64,000 nucleotides of DNA. Source: Panicum virgatum (lineage: Eukaryota > Streptophyta > Magnoliopsida > Poales > Poaceae). The notes beneath the pieces were generated by a model. That model had not been told where the DNA came from. It ran no database searches and saw nothing but the letters and a program-made list of their open reading frames with translations. The stretch lies in assembly GCF_016808335.1 (NCBI RefSeq), contig NC_053147.1, positions 69,066,960 through 69,130,959 on the forward strand. The letters run 5' to 3'. Shown piece by piece: positions 34,365-44,885 of the stretch (positions within the stretch are counted from its first letter, which is position 1; every line of letters starts with the position of its first letter). Both the position numbers and the translations under genes were made by a program.

Positions 34365-34912
34365 CAGGGTTTCCCTAACCGGTTTGACCGGTCCGGTCCG
34401 GTTCCGGTTTGGGCCGGTACCAAACCGGCCCAAATTCAAAGTTTAAATTTAAATTCAAAAAAATGAAAAATTCTTGAAAATTTTCTAAAAATACTTCAAG
34501 GTGCGACGAATTTAATGGTGTCAATTTTTCTCAAAAATTCGTTCATTTAGTATAGTTTGCGGGGATTTGAAGTAAAAAAAAACGTGGATACAAAAGTATA
34601 CAAATACAATGTAAAAGTAGTACAAAAGAGGGTTGGAGGGTTCATTTAGACTAAAATATGTTATACAAACATTTATTTAGTATACTTTGCGGGCATTTGA
34701 ATTTAAACCAAAAAAGAAAAAATTTGAATTTGACCGGTTACCAGTCAAACCGACCGGTATACCGGCCAAACCGGTCGGTTCCCAAATGCGCCGGACGATT
34801 TGAATTTGCACTGGAATTTGATCGGTTTCTACCGGTTTCCGGTGAAACCGGTCCGATTTACCGGAACCGGAGTGCTCCGATTTGGGGTGTCCGGTTGGGG
34901 AAAAAAACCCTG
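34365..34912. mobile_element. hAT-type MITE with 8-bp target duplication
   Basis: A 548-base element with ends CAGGGTTT...AAACCCTG. It is flanked by the identical 8-bp duplication GCCGTGCA at 34357-34364 and 34913-34920, which is diagnostic of hAT transposons. Inside each end lies an array of CCGGTT / AACCGG words; the centre is AT-rich. No coding capacity. Confidence 0.85.
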
Positions 34913-35059
34913 GCCGTGCATCCATCTCTATACATAGCAACGGCGCGAACACGTACCTATACGCAGTTGAAGAACAAATTATGCTGTTGGGCCACCACAC
35001 CTATTGATTGCACACATGCATCGTGTCAGATCAGCAGTAGCTCAACCTCCTCATCAGCT

Positions 35060-35345
35060 GATAATTTCCCTCGTTCTATTTCATTTTACAAAAAAATCTC
35101 GCATGCATGGTGTACTAAATGAAGTTTATTTATAAAATTTTTTCAGGAATGGGTGTAACTTTTTGTGACGAATCTAATGAGATAATTAATTGGTAATTTG
35201 CTACAGTGATGCTGCAGTAACCATTCTCTAATAGCGCGGTCAAAAGCCTCATTAGATTCTTCAGGATCACTAGCACGGGAGTTCTGAAGTTGGTTTTGTA
35301 AACTGGCTTTATTTGACATCGTAATTTGCGGTCAAAATGTCACTA
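35060..35345. mobile_element. Grass MITE fragment
   Basis: Contains the words ATGCATGGTGTACTAAATG, GACGAATCTAATGAG, TGCTACAGTGATGC and CCTCATTAGATTC. These are characteristic of an abundant non-autonomous grass MITE family. Ends and target duplication not resolved. Confidence 0.5.
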
Positions 35346-35470
35346 TTGGGCCATTCATCAGCACACATTTAGTGAGTGAGTGAGTGAAATTATTGCTCCA
35401 ATGCTTTAGCTCTCAGCCTAACAGGCTTTCTGTGACAGTAGTAGTAGTGTAAAAGAGAAGTACATGCATG

Positions 35471-35478
35471 TATATAAA
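35471..35478 (+). promoter_or_regulatory. TATA box of the bHLH gene
   Basis: TATATAAA about 890 bases upstream of the ATG at 36365. The sequence in between (35500-36364) lacks a conserved frame and would be a long 5' UTR, possibly with an intron. It is rich in GAGA (35566-35585) and pyrimidine stretches. Confidence 0.4.
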
Positions 35479-36364
35479 CCCTATGGTACCACATAATATA
35501 ATATTTGGAGGGTTAGGCCACACAACAACAGCTGGGAGGAAACTAATATTTTATGTAGATCTAGAGAGAGACAGCGAGAGAGAGTTGTGAGGACGAAATC
35601 ATAGAGGAACAAGGCAAAGGGGGTACATTGACAAGAGAGAGGGGTATATATCCAATCCATATATATGCACCAAACAACAGAGCAAAATCATTTTAGCAAC
35701 ACTCCTGCTTGGGTCTTCTTCTCGATCTCTGCTGGATGCTCCCGAGTTCAGATATGCTAGCTGCAGAGAGGCATCATCATATATAGCATCAGAGATTTGA
35801 GGAGTAGCTTTTCTCTTCCATCTGCAGGTACTTCTCGGTTGCAAGGTCGGCCAGCATAGCTCATCTCTTCTTCTAGATAGGAGTCATCACCTTTTCTTGT
35901 TTGGCCAGCTTGTTCTTTCTTTTCTTGATTTATTGGCTTGCTTATTTGTTCTTCAACTGCGCATATAGATATATAGACGCGCATGCTCTCAAATCATCCA
36001 GCTGGTTCGATTCGCTGACGATCTATCTGTTGCACTGTTGCATGCCGATCTGTCTGGGCACCTGATGAGTGGCTGAGTGCCTGACCCCGGCCGGCGGCCC
36101 GGCTCTGACCTGTGATTGATCTGCTGATTGATTGCTTGGCTTGGCTTTTCTTCAGCTTGAGCTCAGCTTTTACCTGGCTTGCTTGGAAACCACTTGCAGA
36201 AGCAGCTTGATTCAGCAGCTTAGTTCTTCTTGATTTTTATCATCTTCCGTGCACAAACATAGCATTTCTTGATTTGCTGGTTAACTACATCCGCATGATC
36301 ATTTCTTGATGATTTCTCGTTCCTGATTTGTTGATTAATAGATCTATATCGACATATATCATAT

Positions 36365-39014
36365 ATGGAGGACTCAAGCACCTTCCTCCAGTGGGCAATG
36401 GACCAGCTGCACCATCAGCACCCCTCTGCCGCCGCCGCTTCTGCATACCACGACGGCGCCGGAGATGGGGAAGTTATCTTCCCGTCGCTCCATGCGCTCC
36501 GCAGCGGAGCCGGCCAGACCCACTCCCAGTCCCAGCCCGTGGCCGCCAGCGTCCGAGTCCGCGACCTGACAGTGCAGGTGGACCACTTGACCAACAGCTC
36601 TAGCTCCGGCGACAGCCCGGGCGCAGGCGGCGCTGCCATGGACCACGACGCGGCCGCCGGGTGGTCCCCCCACACCGCCCGCTCCAGGACTACCGGCCTT
36701 GGCGGCGGCGGCGGCGGCAACAGCTGGCCCGTGAGCTGGAACTTCAGCGCCGTGTCGGCGGAGCCAGCACGCGAGAGCGGTGGGGGCGTCGTCGCGCTGC
36801 CAGACGCCGCGGTGCCCGCGAGGGTGGCGCAACTCGCATCTGCGGGGAGGAGAGGGAGCAGCAGCGCGGCACCCCCTGCTGCTACGGCGCCGGCATCATC
36901 GTCGCCGGGGCCTGTGCAGGACCACATCATCGCGGAGCGGCGGCGGAGGGAGAAGATCAACCAGCGGTTCATCGAGCTCTCCACCGTCATCCCCGGGCTC
37001 AAGAAGGTTAGCTCGGTCACCATTTCTTTCTTTCTTTCGATGACCGATTCAGCTCAGCTGCAATGAGATAGCTACTAGTTTGTTGATCGATCTCCTCCCC
37101 TTCTTCTTGATCAGGGGTATTAATTTCTTCTTCTCCTTGATCTCATCCCTCCTCTCCTTCTTTATTTCTTTTTTTTCTGTCTTTAATTTCGTGCTTGCTT
37201 TTATTAGCCATCTCACCAAAAGTAATGTTTAATTTCCAACTTTGCCATCTCACCAAGATTGCATGTATCATGCATCTCGCTCAACATCAAAAGTGCATAT
37301 ATTTACAGTAACTGACTCACTGTAGGGGCAATAATAATCATTTAGTACGAATTATGGACATATATAGTACAAATGGAAAGCTAGCTAGAATATTAAGTTA
37401 TTAGCAGCATCAAAAGTGTAAACATGGAGCATATATTATTGGTTTCTAGAATAAATTTCAAAGTTAAATTATGCTAGGAAATTAAAATCAAGCTGCAGAA
37501 ACAACATGCATAATCCACAGAGTTTAACTATCATTTAGTACGAATTATGGACATATATAGTACAAAAGGAAAGCTAGCTAGAATATTAAGTTATTAGCAG
37601 CATCAAAAGTGTAAACATGGAGCATATATTCTTGGTTTCTAGAATAAATTTCAAAGTTAAATTATGCTAGGAAATTAAAATCAAGCTGCGGAAACAACAT
37701 GCATAATCCACAGAGTTTAACTTACAAGGTTCGTATAATAATATAAACAAACGAGTAATTATTGCTAACTCTCACTAGCCTGAATTTAAGCTGATGAGAA
37801 ATATAATAATGAGAACAAGAGTGAAATATGTATTTACTTCAATCAGTAACAAAGTAATTATTAATTTACATTATTGTTGCAGATGGACAAGGCAACCATT
37901 CTTGGGGACGCGGCGAAGTACGTGAGGGAGCTGCAGGAGAAGGTCAAGACCCTCGAGGAGGACAGCTCCCACAGCGCCGGCAGCGGCAGCATCCAGTCGG
38001 CGGTGCTCGTGAAGAAGCCGTGCCACCTCCGCGACGACGAGGCCATGGCGATCAGCAATAAAGGTGGCGGCTCCGGCGGTGTACAGCCGCCGGAGATCGA
38101 GGCACGGCTGTCGGAGAGGAGCGTGCTGCTGCGGATCCACTGCTACAACGCGAGGGGGCTGCTGGTGAGGGTGATATCGGAGGTGGAGCAGATGCACCTC
38201 TCCATCACCCACACGAACGTCATGCCCTTCCCCGCCTCCACCGCCATCATCACCATCACAGCCAAGGCAAGTAGTCGCATCATACATATCATCTGCAGAT
38301 GATCTATGGATTAATCCTTTAATTTGCATATAGTAAATGATATATCTAATAAGGACAATTGCACAAAGCTGCATGCAGTACACATGTACTTTACATGAGC
38401 TGTTAGTTAAAACGTTAGGCTCATTAATTATATTATTAGGAGTGGATTGGTACAATAAGTCAGCTTGCAGACACTATGGAAACCACTTTTTCCCTGTGTA
38501 TCAGTTATTTACGTCAATTGAAAAGTAGCTAGATGAAAATTTGACTTTGCATGTGCTTTAATTGAAACGGCAGATAAAAAAATCATGTGGGAAAATAATC
38601 GATATATATGTAGAAACTGTGAAAAGGGTGGGTTGAGTTTTCATTTAATGTCAAAAAATGTATAAAAGCTTCATTTCACTTTTGTAAAATGTCAATTTGG
38701 GGGGGGGGGGGGGGGCAGTGTGACGCGACTTCCAATGCAATATAACGTAATAGCGATACTATGTAATAACCAGGACTTATGGAAAATAGAAAAAGTTATA
38801 TGAATAATAATTGAAGTTACCGTTCTATGCTATTATATATGATCAAACACTTAACGCGTTATTTTGATCAGTTTTTTGCTCAATTATCTTTCAGGTGGAG
38901 GAGGGGTTCACGGCCACAGTAGATGAGATCGTAAGAAGTATTAACTCCGTGCTGCACCAACATTACAGCAGCAGTTCTGAAGAAAAAGAGGATAGAAGAG
39001 TAGACCACTGCTAG
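36365..39014 (+). CDS. bHLH transcription factor, subgroup IVa type (bHLH18/19/20/25-like)
   Basis: Three coding exons: 36365-37006, 37883-38266 and 38895-39014, totalling 381 residues. The start MEDSSTFLQWAMDQL is typical of this plant group. The variable middle is rich in Gly, Ala and Ser. The basic region (DHIIAERRRREK, residues 186-197, with E191 and R192 of the E-box-reading motif) and helix 1 end exon 1. Helix 2 (MDKATILGDAAKYVRELQ) opens exon 2. A C-terminal ACT-like domain (residues ~290-370) spans exons 2-3. Intron 2 uses a GC donor (AAG|GCAAGT); the nearby GT would shift the frame. It acts as a nuclear DNA-binding regulator; members of the group control defence and secondary metabolism. 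No lesion seen. Confidence 0.92.
37337..37722 (+). repeat. 193-bp tandem duplication in bHLH intron 1
   Basis: 37337-37529 is repeated at 37530-37722 with only about three substitutions by eye, so the duplication is recent. It lies wholly within intron 1. Confidence 0.9.
38699..38715 (+). repeat. G17 tract in bHLH intron 2
   Basis: Seventeen consecutive G bases between exons 2 and 3. Possibly length-polymorphic and G-quadruplex-prone. Confidence 0.9.
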
Positions 39015-39602
39015 CTAGCCCTAGCTTATTTTGGTGAGGGAAAACGCTTAGAAGAGGGTCATGCGTTTCTCCATCCTTGTGGTGAAGGACATCTAATAAT
39101 TGTTGAGCACGCAAGACTCTCTCATCTGGTGATAATATAAACAACTGATGGAGATGATCAGATATAAACTCATGGTAAGAGATCACATTCATCACGGTGG
39201 CATGCATCAGCTTGTTTGATCAATGACGAGGATTTCTCAACCACAAGTTGCAAAGTTTCGGTCGAGTCGTACTTGCATGCAGTTGCTCAATCAAAATCAC
39301 TGATGAGAGAATCAAAATGACCTTTTGCTTCATATGTCCAATGAGACACATGTTGTTTTCCCAAAAAAAAAAAAGAGATGCATGTTGTTTAATATTGCTT
39401 TTGCAAGTTGCAATGTTTTAATTTGCATCAATCCCGGCCCTTTCAAATATGTACGCGCTTGGTACCGAGAAAAGTATTTCTGGAAAATACTAAATGATTA
39501 CATTAGAATAGGGACAAACAAATCTGAAATGATATCCGCCTGATCTTGTCGAATAATTTCATCTCTTATTTTAAAAGTATATATTTAATTTGTTTTAAAT
39601 CA
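39015..39602. other. 3' flank of the bHLH gene
   Basis: Probable 3' UTR and terminator region. An A-rich run lies at 39362-39373. No other gene. Confidence 0.5.
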
Positions 39603-39638
39603 GTATATGAGTGCAATATAATCTGGTATGCAATCTTC
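39603..39638 (+). repeat. 36-bp direct repeat, left of the MDH segment copy
   Basis: The 36 bases here (beginning TATATGAGTGCAATATAATC) recur at 41998-42033 with no difference seen. Together they bracket the duplicated MDH segment. Confidence 0.9.
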
Positions 39639-40014
39639 TTTATATGCATATGCACCTAATACCTAGTACCTTGCATATGGGTAAAAAGGTGTGCATGTGC
39701 ACCTAATCATGTTGTCAGTTGTCACCAACATGAAGATGTCATTGATATGCATATGGGCACCTAATCAGTCTTTTATATAATATAAGGAACATCCAGACGT
39801 TCACATATCCATTTTACTAATGATCTGACTCTTGTACTCTCAAAATTAAGCATGCGGATTCTTTTTCAGATTTGTTAATCATAGAACCAAAAAGAAGAAC
39901 CAGAATCCATAGATCTAACAGGTCAGATGAATGTTGAACCGATATACAGGGCTGAGAAAATGCATAAGGGGTTTTCCTCCTTGTGTATAAGAAATGCAGC
40001 AAGGAAAAGCATAC

Positions 40015-40707
40015 CTCAACTACTTCTGTCCCGCCATTCTGTATGCGAGAAGTGAGGTAATTAACCTCTTCTGAAGTGAATGAGCAGGCAGGATTCACCT
40101 ATGTGTAAAACAAAATAAGGTGAAAATTGAAATTGATCCTCTACAATTTCTAGAATGATTACAAAGTCAAGAATTTTGTATCACTTCAAATTACTCCTAA
40201 CCTGTGAAAGGAGTGGTAATATCGTAACTCCAGCATGCCCACCAATGACAGGAACATTGACTTCTCTGGGATCAAGTCCAAGAACCTCTCCCTGTAAACA
40301 ATGGAGGGGAATCAGAAAAGCTGACAATACAGAAATTAGTATCAAATAATAATGAACCATGGCAAACTCTGTACAAGATTTGAAATGCATACCACAAAAG
40401 TGTTGGCTCTCACTACATCAAGTGTAGTAACCCCCAAAAGGCGCTTGGGATCATATGTCCCAGCTTTCTTGAAAACTTCAGCAGCAATTGGAACGGTAGA
40501 ATTGACAGGATTACTGATCACATTCACAATCGCCTTGGGGCAGCAATTCGCGATTCCCTCGCAAAGAGTACGTACAATTCCAGCATTGATGTTAAATAGA
40601 TCGTCCCTTGTCATCCCAGGTTTCCGAGGGACACCAGCAGGAATTATCACAAGATCCATCCCAGTTAGAGCATTTTCCAACTGTGGCTGGCCCAAGAATC
40701 CACGCAC
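40015..40707 (-). pseudogene. Partial malate dehydrogenase copy, exons 3-5
   Basis: Exon-equivalents 40707-40393, 40291-40202 and 40098-40015 keep the splice sites, lengths (315, 90, 84) and reading frame of MDH exons 3-5. There is only one obvious residue change in exon 3 (Asn for Lys, GIANCCPK). The nucleotide-binding exon, start and C-terminal exons are absent, so no enzyme can be made. Confidence 0.9.
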
Positions 40708-40798
40708 CTGTATAGAATTTCAAACCTAAGTAATTAAATCCAATGATCAAACTAGTTTATGATCCAAGAAACAAATGAATAACAGAACAATGGCAGAG

Positions 40799-40919
40799 CC
40801 AGGGATGCAAGCGGCAGCCCGCAAAACCCACATATAGGCTTAATTAAGTGGGTTGCCGCAATAACCCGCGAAAATTTAACCTATATGTGGGTTCGCGGGC
40901 TAGCCCACTTGCATCCCTA
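40799..40919. mobile_element. 121-bp MITE with paralogous empty site
   Basis: Inverted ends CAGGGATGCAAG...CTTGCATCCCT. Inner arms around ACCCACATATAGG also pair. Flanked by GGCAGAG at 40792-40798 and 40920-40926. The parent MDH intron (near 47077) has a single GGCAGAG with no insert, which proves the boundaries. hAT-like by target length (7-8 bp). Confidence 0.85.
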
Positions 40920-41023
40920 GGCAGAGGGCATTCAAGAACATCTCAGAACTGATGAAACTGAAATCCAATGAAAGTTCCACACTTGTTAGGAAAATGGTGA
41001 GTAGGATGTTGTTTTTGGCGAGG

Positions 41024-41890
41024 CAATAATTCACTCTTCTATGCAGGTTCTGTTCCGGGACACATGATGGACTTGCTTCTAGGCGTTGTTACAAAAGGGG
41101 AGGAGCATGGTGGGGATATTGTGTACTGCATGCCACTTTGCCAGGAATGGATGGAAGTTTAGCAGTAGAATCGTGTTCAATAATGAACTTTTTCATATTG
41201 TTGAGCCTCTATTATTCAGAGGTGGTTATTGGCTATGTGGTAGATGGAGTCTACATCATATCAAATGCTTTGTAATAGGAAACGGCTTGTACATCTTTGG
41301 ATGTAGCGGCTGGGATTTGTTACACCATTATCTAAAAAGGTAACGGTGTAAGTTGAGATTTAAACAATGATAGCTGAATGGTCAGGTACCAAGTCTCTTC
41401 CAAGGTTTTCAGTACAAATTTTGACATGACATGATTTATACAACTCCAACTTAAATAGGCAATAATTCACTCTTCTATGCAGGTTCTGTTCCCGGACACA
41501 CGATGGATTTGCTTCTAGGCGTTGCTACAAAAGGGGAGGAGCACGAAGGGGACAATAAGCCTACTGCATGCCGCCTTGCCAAGAATGAATGGAAGTTTAG
41601 CAATAGAATCATGTTTAATTTAATAATGAACTTCTTCATATTATTGAGCCTCTATTGTTCAGAGGTGGTTACTGGTTATGTGGTAGATGAAGTCTACATA
41701 TCAAAAGCTTTGTAATAAGAACTGGCTCTGTACATCTTTGGATGTAGCAGCTGGGATTTGTTACACCATTATCTAAAAACTTAACGGTATAAGTTGAGAT
41801 TTAAACAATGATAGCTGAATGGTCAGGTACAAAGTCTCTTCCAAGGTTTTCAGTAGAAATTTTGACATGAAATGATTTATACAACTCCAA
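41024..41890. repeat. ~433-bp tandem repeat (intron-derived), two units
   Basis: The unit beginning GGCAATAATTCACTCTTC starts near 41024 and 41457. It is also present in the parental MDH intron. It has a polypyrimidine and TGCAG followed by a short open stretch, but no recognised protein. Confidence 0.75.
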
Positions 41891-41997
41891 CTTAAATTTC
41901 AGGGAAATTCTTATTTGTTTCCTGAAATAGCAGCAAGCTGGTTAATGCTGAACTGCTTCATTTTAGTAACAAGTACAGTATAAAAGGCCTATGTGCT

Positions 41998-42033
41998 TAT
42001 ATGAGTGCAATATAATCTGGTATGCAATCTTCT
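41998..42033 (+). repeat. 36-bp direct repeat, right of the MDH segment copy
   Basis: Identical by eye to 39603-39638. Confidence 0.9.
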
Positions 42034-44470
42034 CTGACTCATGCATGAGTCATGCATCCAAAAAGGAAAATATAATTACACCGTATAAAGGTCTGATCCT
42101 CACTAAAAGAGAATATTATAAAGGTACATGCATGGTTTATTACTTTGTTAGTTAGACGCTCTTTAATTATGTAGCATTTGTTTAAGAGATATCGCGTGAT
42201 CTGTACAGCACGTACTGCAGATACGGAAGCCTCCTCCTCCGATTCGGTCATCAGAAAATTAATTAAAGATCTCTCGACGGGAATTTTTTTTGTGTGGTGT
42301 GATATACGTACAGGGAAAGCTGTTGGGATATGCAGTGTAAAGTTGGCACAGTGCTGTTTGCATAAAATGCAACATGTCTTTGGTTGGTATAGCAAGCCAA
42401 GATCGAAGATATGATCATCGAGATCAGGTACTGCAATTATTGTATTATATCTATCTATCCTGCAGTTGTTGGTTGTTGCATACCAATATCTTCATGTCAT
42501 GAATCACGTGTATCTGTGTAGACAAATATTATTAATATACGTGATCTGGTCCTGATCCCTCATCTCAAGGGATAAAGAATGATGATTTAGCAACCTTATT
42601 AATGATATGATTTCGAGATATTTGTTGCAATCCTATTGGATTTTTTTTTTCGCTAAGGAAGCATCTTGGTGATGAACACTGCAAAGCTTCCTTCTTCTGG
42701 GGACCCGGCCGGCCGTACGTCTGGTCTTTGCCGGACAAAAAAAAATACTCTACTGAATAAGGGTTCAGTACCAATTCAACTGGAGGGACATGGACTAAAA
42801 ACTTCTGAGCTGGGATCAGCTGGCAGATCAGCATATCTCAAGCAACTTTTGTTTTCAACTTTTTCTGTCGTCTAAAATTACCAAGTTACAGTTTAGTTTA
42901 GCTAAAGCTAAGCCAGTTGATATATAGTATATTATGACATCTATCAGTAGGCAACTGAACTGGGCACATGCATGGCTAAAAGCAGCTTTCAATAATTGGT
43001 GGATTAGCCATGCTGCCTTGGTATATTTTATTGCCAACAAAAAGCTTATCAATTTGGAGGTTGCAGGTAGACGCCGTTTCGGTGTTCAGTTGTGACTGGC
43101 TGCATGCGTAGCTGACTGCAGACTGTAGTGAAAGGAAGCACCATCATCATATCATCTCAAGAAGAAGAAAAAAAGAAGACTGCATGTAGAGGATCGGAAA
43201 CACATCATATGGATCGAATCTGCGTCATCGTGGCAAATAGGGCTGCAAATTGGTGATTTTTAGGTGCACCTCCAATTCTCTTTAATTCAGAATTTTGTAC
43301 TAATTCTTCAAATTGAGATCTAATTGATACCCCTAGTGGCAAAACTGAACCTCGCTTTGAGACGTAAATTCAGAGATTAAATCCGGATGCAGCATATCCT
43401 CTCCTACTTCAGTTTAGAGTGGTTGCCTTGCGCAAAACCCAAACTAATGGCATTTATATTTTAGTCGAGGGAGTAGTTGCTGAGTGACAATTAACGACTT
43501 ACTAGAAGACTTTCAGGTGAAGTTGAAATTTGAACTGTGTGTGCGCGCGCGTGCTTAATTGCTCTTCAGCACCCTTATCGTCTCCATAAGGGGATTGGGA
43601 GGGATTGAGGGGAATTTTGACTTGTTAGGATTTAATTCCTCCCAACCCCTTCGATCCCCTCCAAACCGAACATGCTCTTAAGCTAGCTCCTTCCATGGTG
43701 CAGGGGGCGGGGGGCTGGAGCTCCACGTTGGATCCACCCCTGCCTCTTGCCCATACCAGAGAGTCAGTGTTGTCATCCAGCGGTGACTAGTACTAGTATA
43801 CTATCTTGCAGTTTTATGATGCCATGCACACGTGGCATCTGCAGCTGCTGGTTTGATACCCAGCCCAGCAGAGGGGAGGATAACTGTACGAGTTGGAGTT
43901 GGCTCATCACGCACACGAATCCCATGACAGGTACGGTTTATTATTGATGTGACTAATTAATTAAGGCAGTGAAGCTCAGCTCCCAGTAGCAGCCATTAGA
44001 AAATCCATGCCTTGCGTGACTGAACTCAACCACTTGCCCTGCCTGCTTGTTCCCTATGGCGACGCCATCCTCGATCTAGCTCAGAGGTTGTTTATTGGGT
44101 TGCCGCCGCCATTAAAGGTTCTTGCTGCGACGCATGAAAGCCTTGCTTTGGATCGAGCACGTACGACGTGGTGCAGTGTCCTCCGATCCAGCCCCAAAGG
44201 AGTAATAACCTTTGCCAGGATAACATTGTTTTCTTCCTTCCTGCATTGCATCGTGAAAGCAACAGCGCTGCATGCCAAACATGGATACCAACCACCACCC
44301 ATCTCCAGTCAGATCTATCACGTTGGGTCTCACCATCATTACTACATTGAGCATTAACAATCTGCAGATTCAAACGGTACCAGAGGAGGCAATGCTGTCC
44401 GTCATATATGAAACAGCGGTGCCAACATATAAACCCATCACACCGAGCAATCGGTGTACAAGTTACCACT
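42034..44470. other. Intergenic region between bHLH and MDH genes
   Basis: No gene supported. 43585-43675 resembles a MITE end (GGATTGGGAGGGATTGAGGGG and, inverted, CCCCTTCGATCCCCTCC with CCAAACCGAACA). The rest is unassigned. Confidence 0.4.
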
Positions 44471-44615
44471 CTGTTCGGCTGGCTTGTCTGCCAACCAGCC
44501 AGTAGTATTTTTCTCACACACCACATCAGCACCAGCCATCAACCACCAGTCAGCCAGCAGTACTTTTCTCTTACAACAAATCAACACCAACCACCAGCCA
44601 CAACCAGCCGAACAG
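44471..44615. mobile_element. Small MITE with CTGTTCGGCTGG ends
   Basis: A 145-base element with perfect 12-bp inverted ends CTGTTCGGCTGG / CCAGCCGAACAG and internal CAACCACCAGTCAGCC-like repeats, a common grass MITE type. No clear target duplication. Confidence 0.65.
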
Positions 44616-44885
44616 ATTGAGATCATACAGTCCATCTGATACCGTAAATATATAGGGCAACATTCAGACATTAGAGACCCATCTGTTCAGAAGCAACTTT
44701 TATTACCAGATTTTTCTTTTTTTGTGACCAAAGATTTATCCTTTTTAGTACAGCCGTGTAGATTATTCATTCACGCCATGTACACAGTTTTACAGAGAGA
44801 TTACAATACAATGGTTTCCAGCAGGAAGCCAAAACAGAGCACATCTTTCTCTATGTTGGGGTTGGACATTTGCTAGATGGCCGCC

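Larger units (their letters stand above)
39639..41997 (-). repeat. Copy of the middle of the MDH gene
   Basis: From about 39658 to 41996 this region matches 45951-48222 of the MDH gene, covering part of intron 5, exons 5, 4 and 3, and much of intron 2. Differences are few. The copy has a private MITE (40799-40919) and lacks an 83-base repeat present in the parent. A short filler (39639-39657) joins it to the left direct repeat. Confidence 0.9.

Noticed and set aside
40352..40729. Plus-strand frame opposite MDH exon 3 copy (also 46635-47012)
   Set aside because: Shadow of the minus-strand exon; it persists only because the exon is conserved.
39817..42400. Second complete MDH gene
   Set aside because: Only exons 3-5 and introns are present; start, nucleotide-binding and C-terminal exons are missing.
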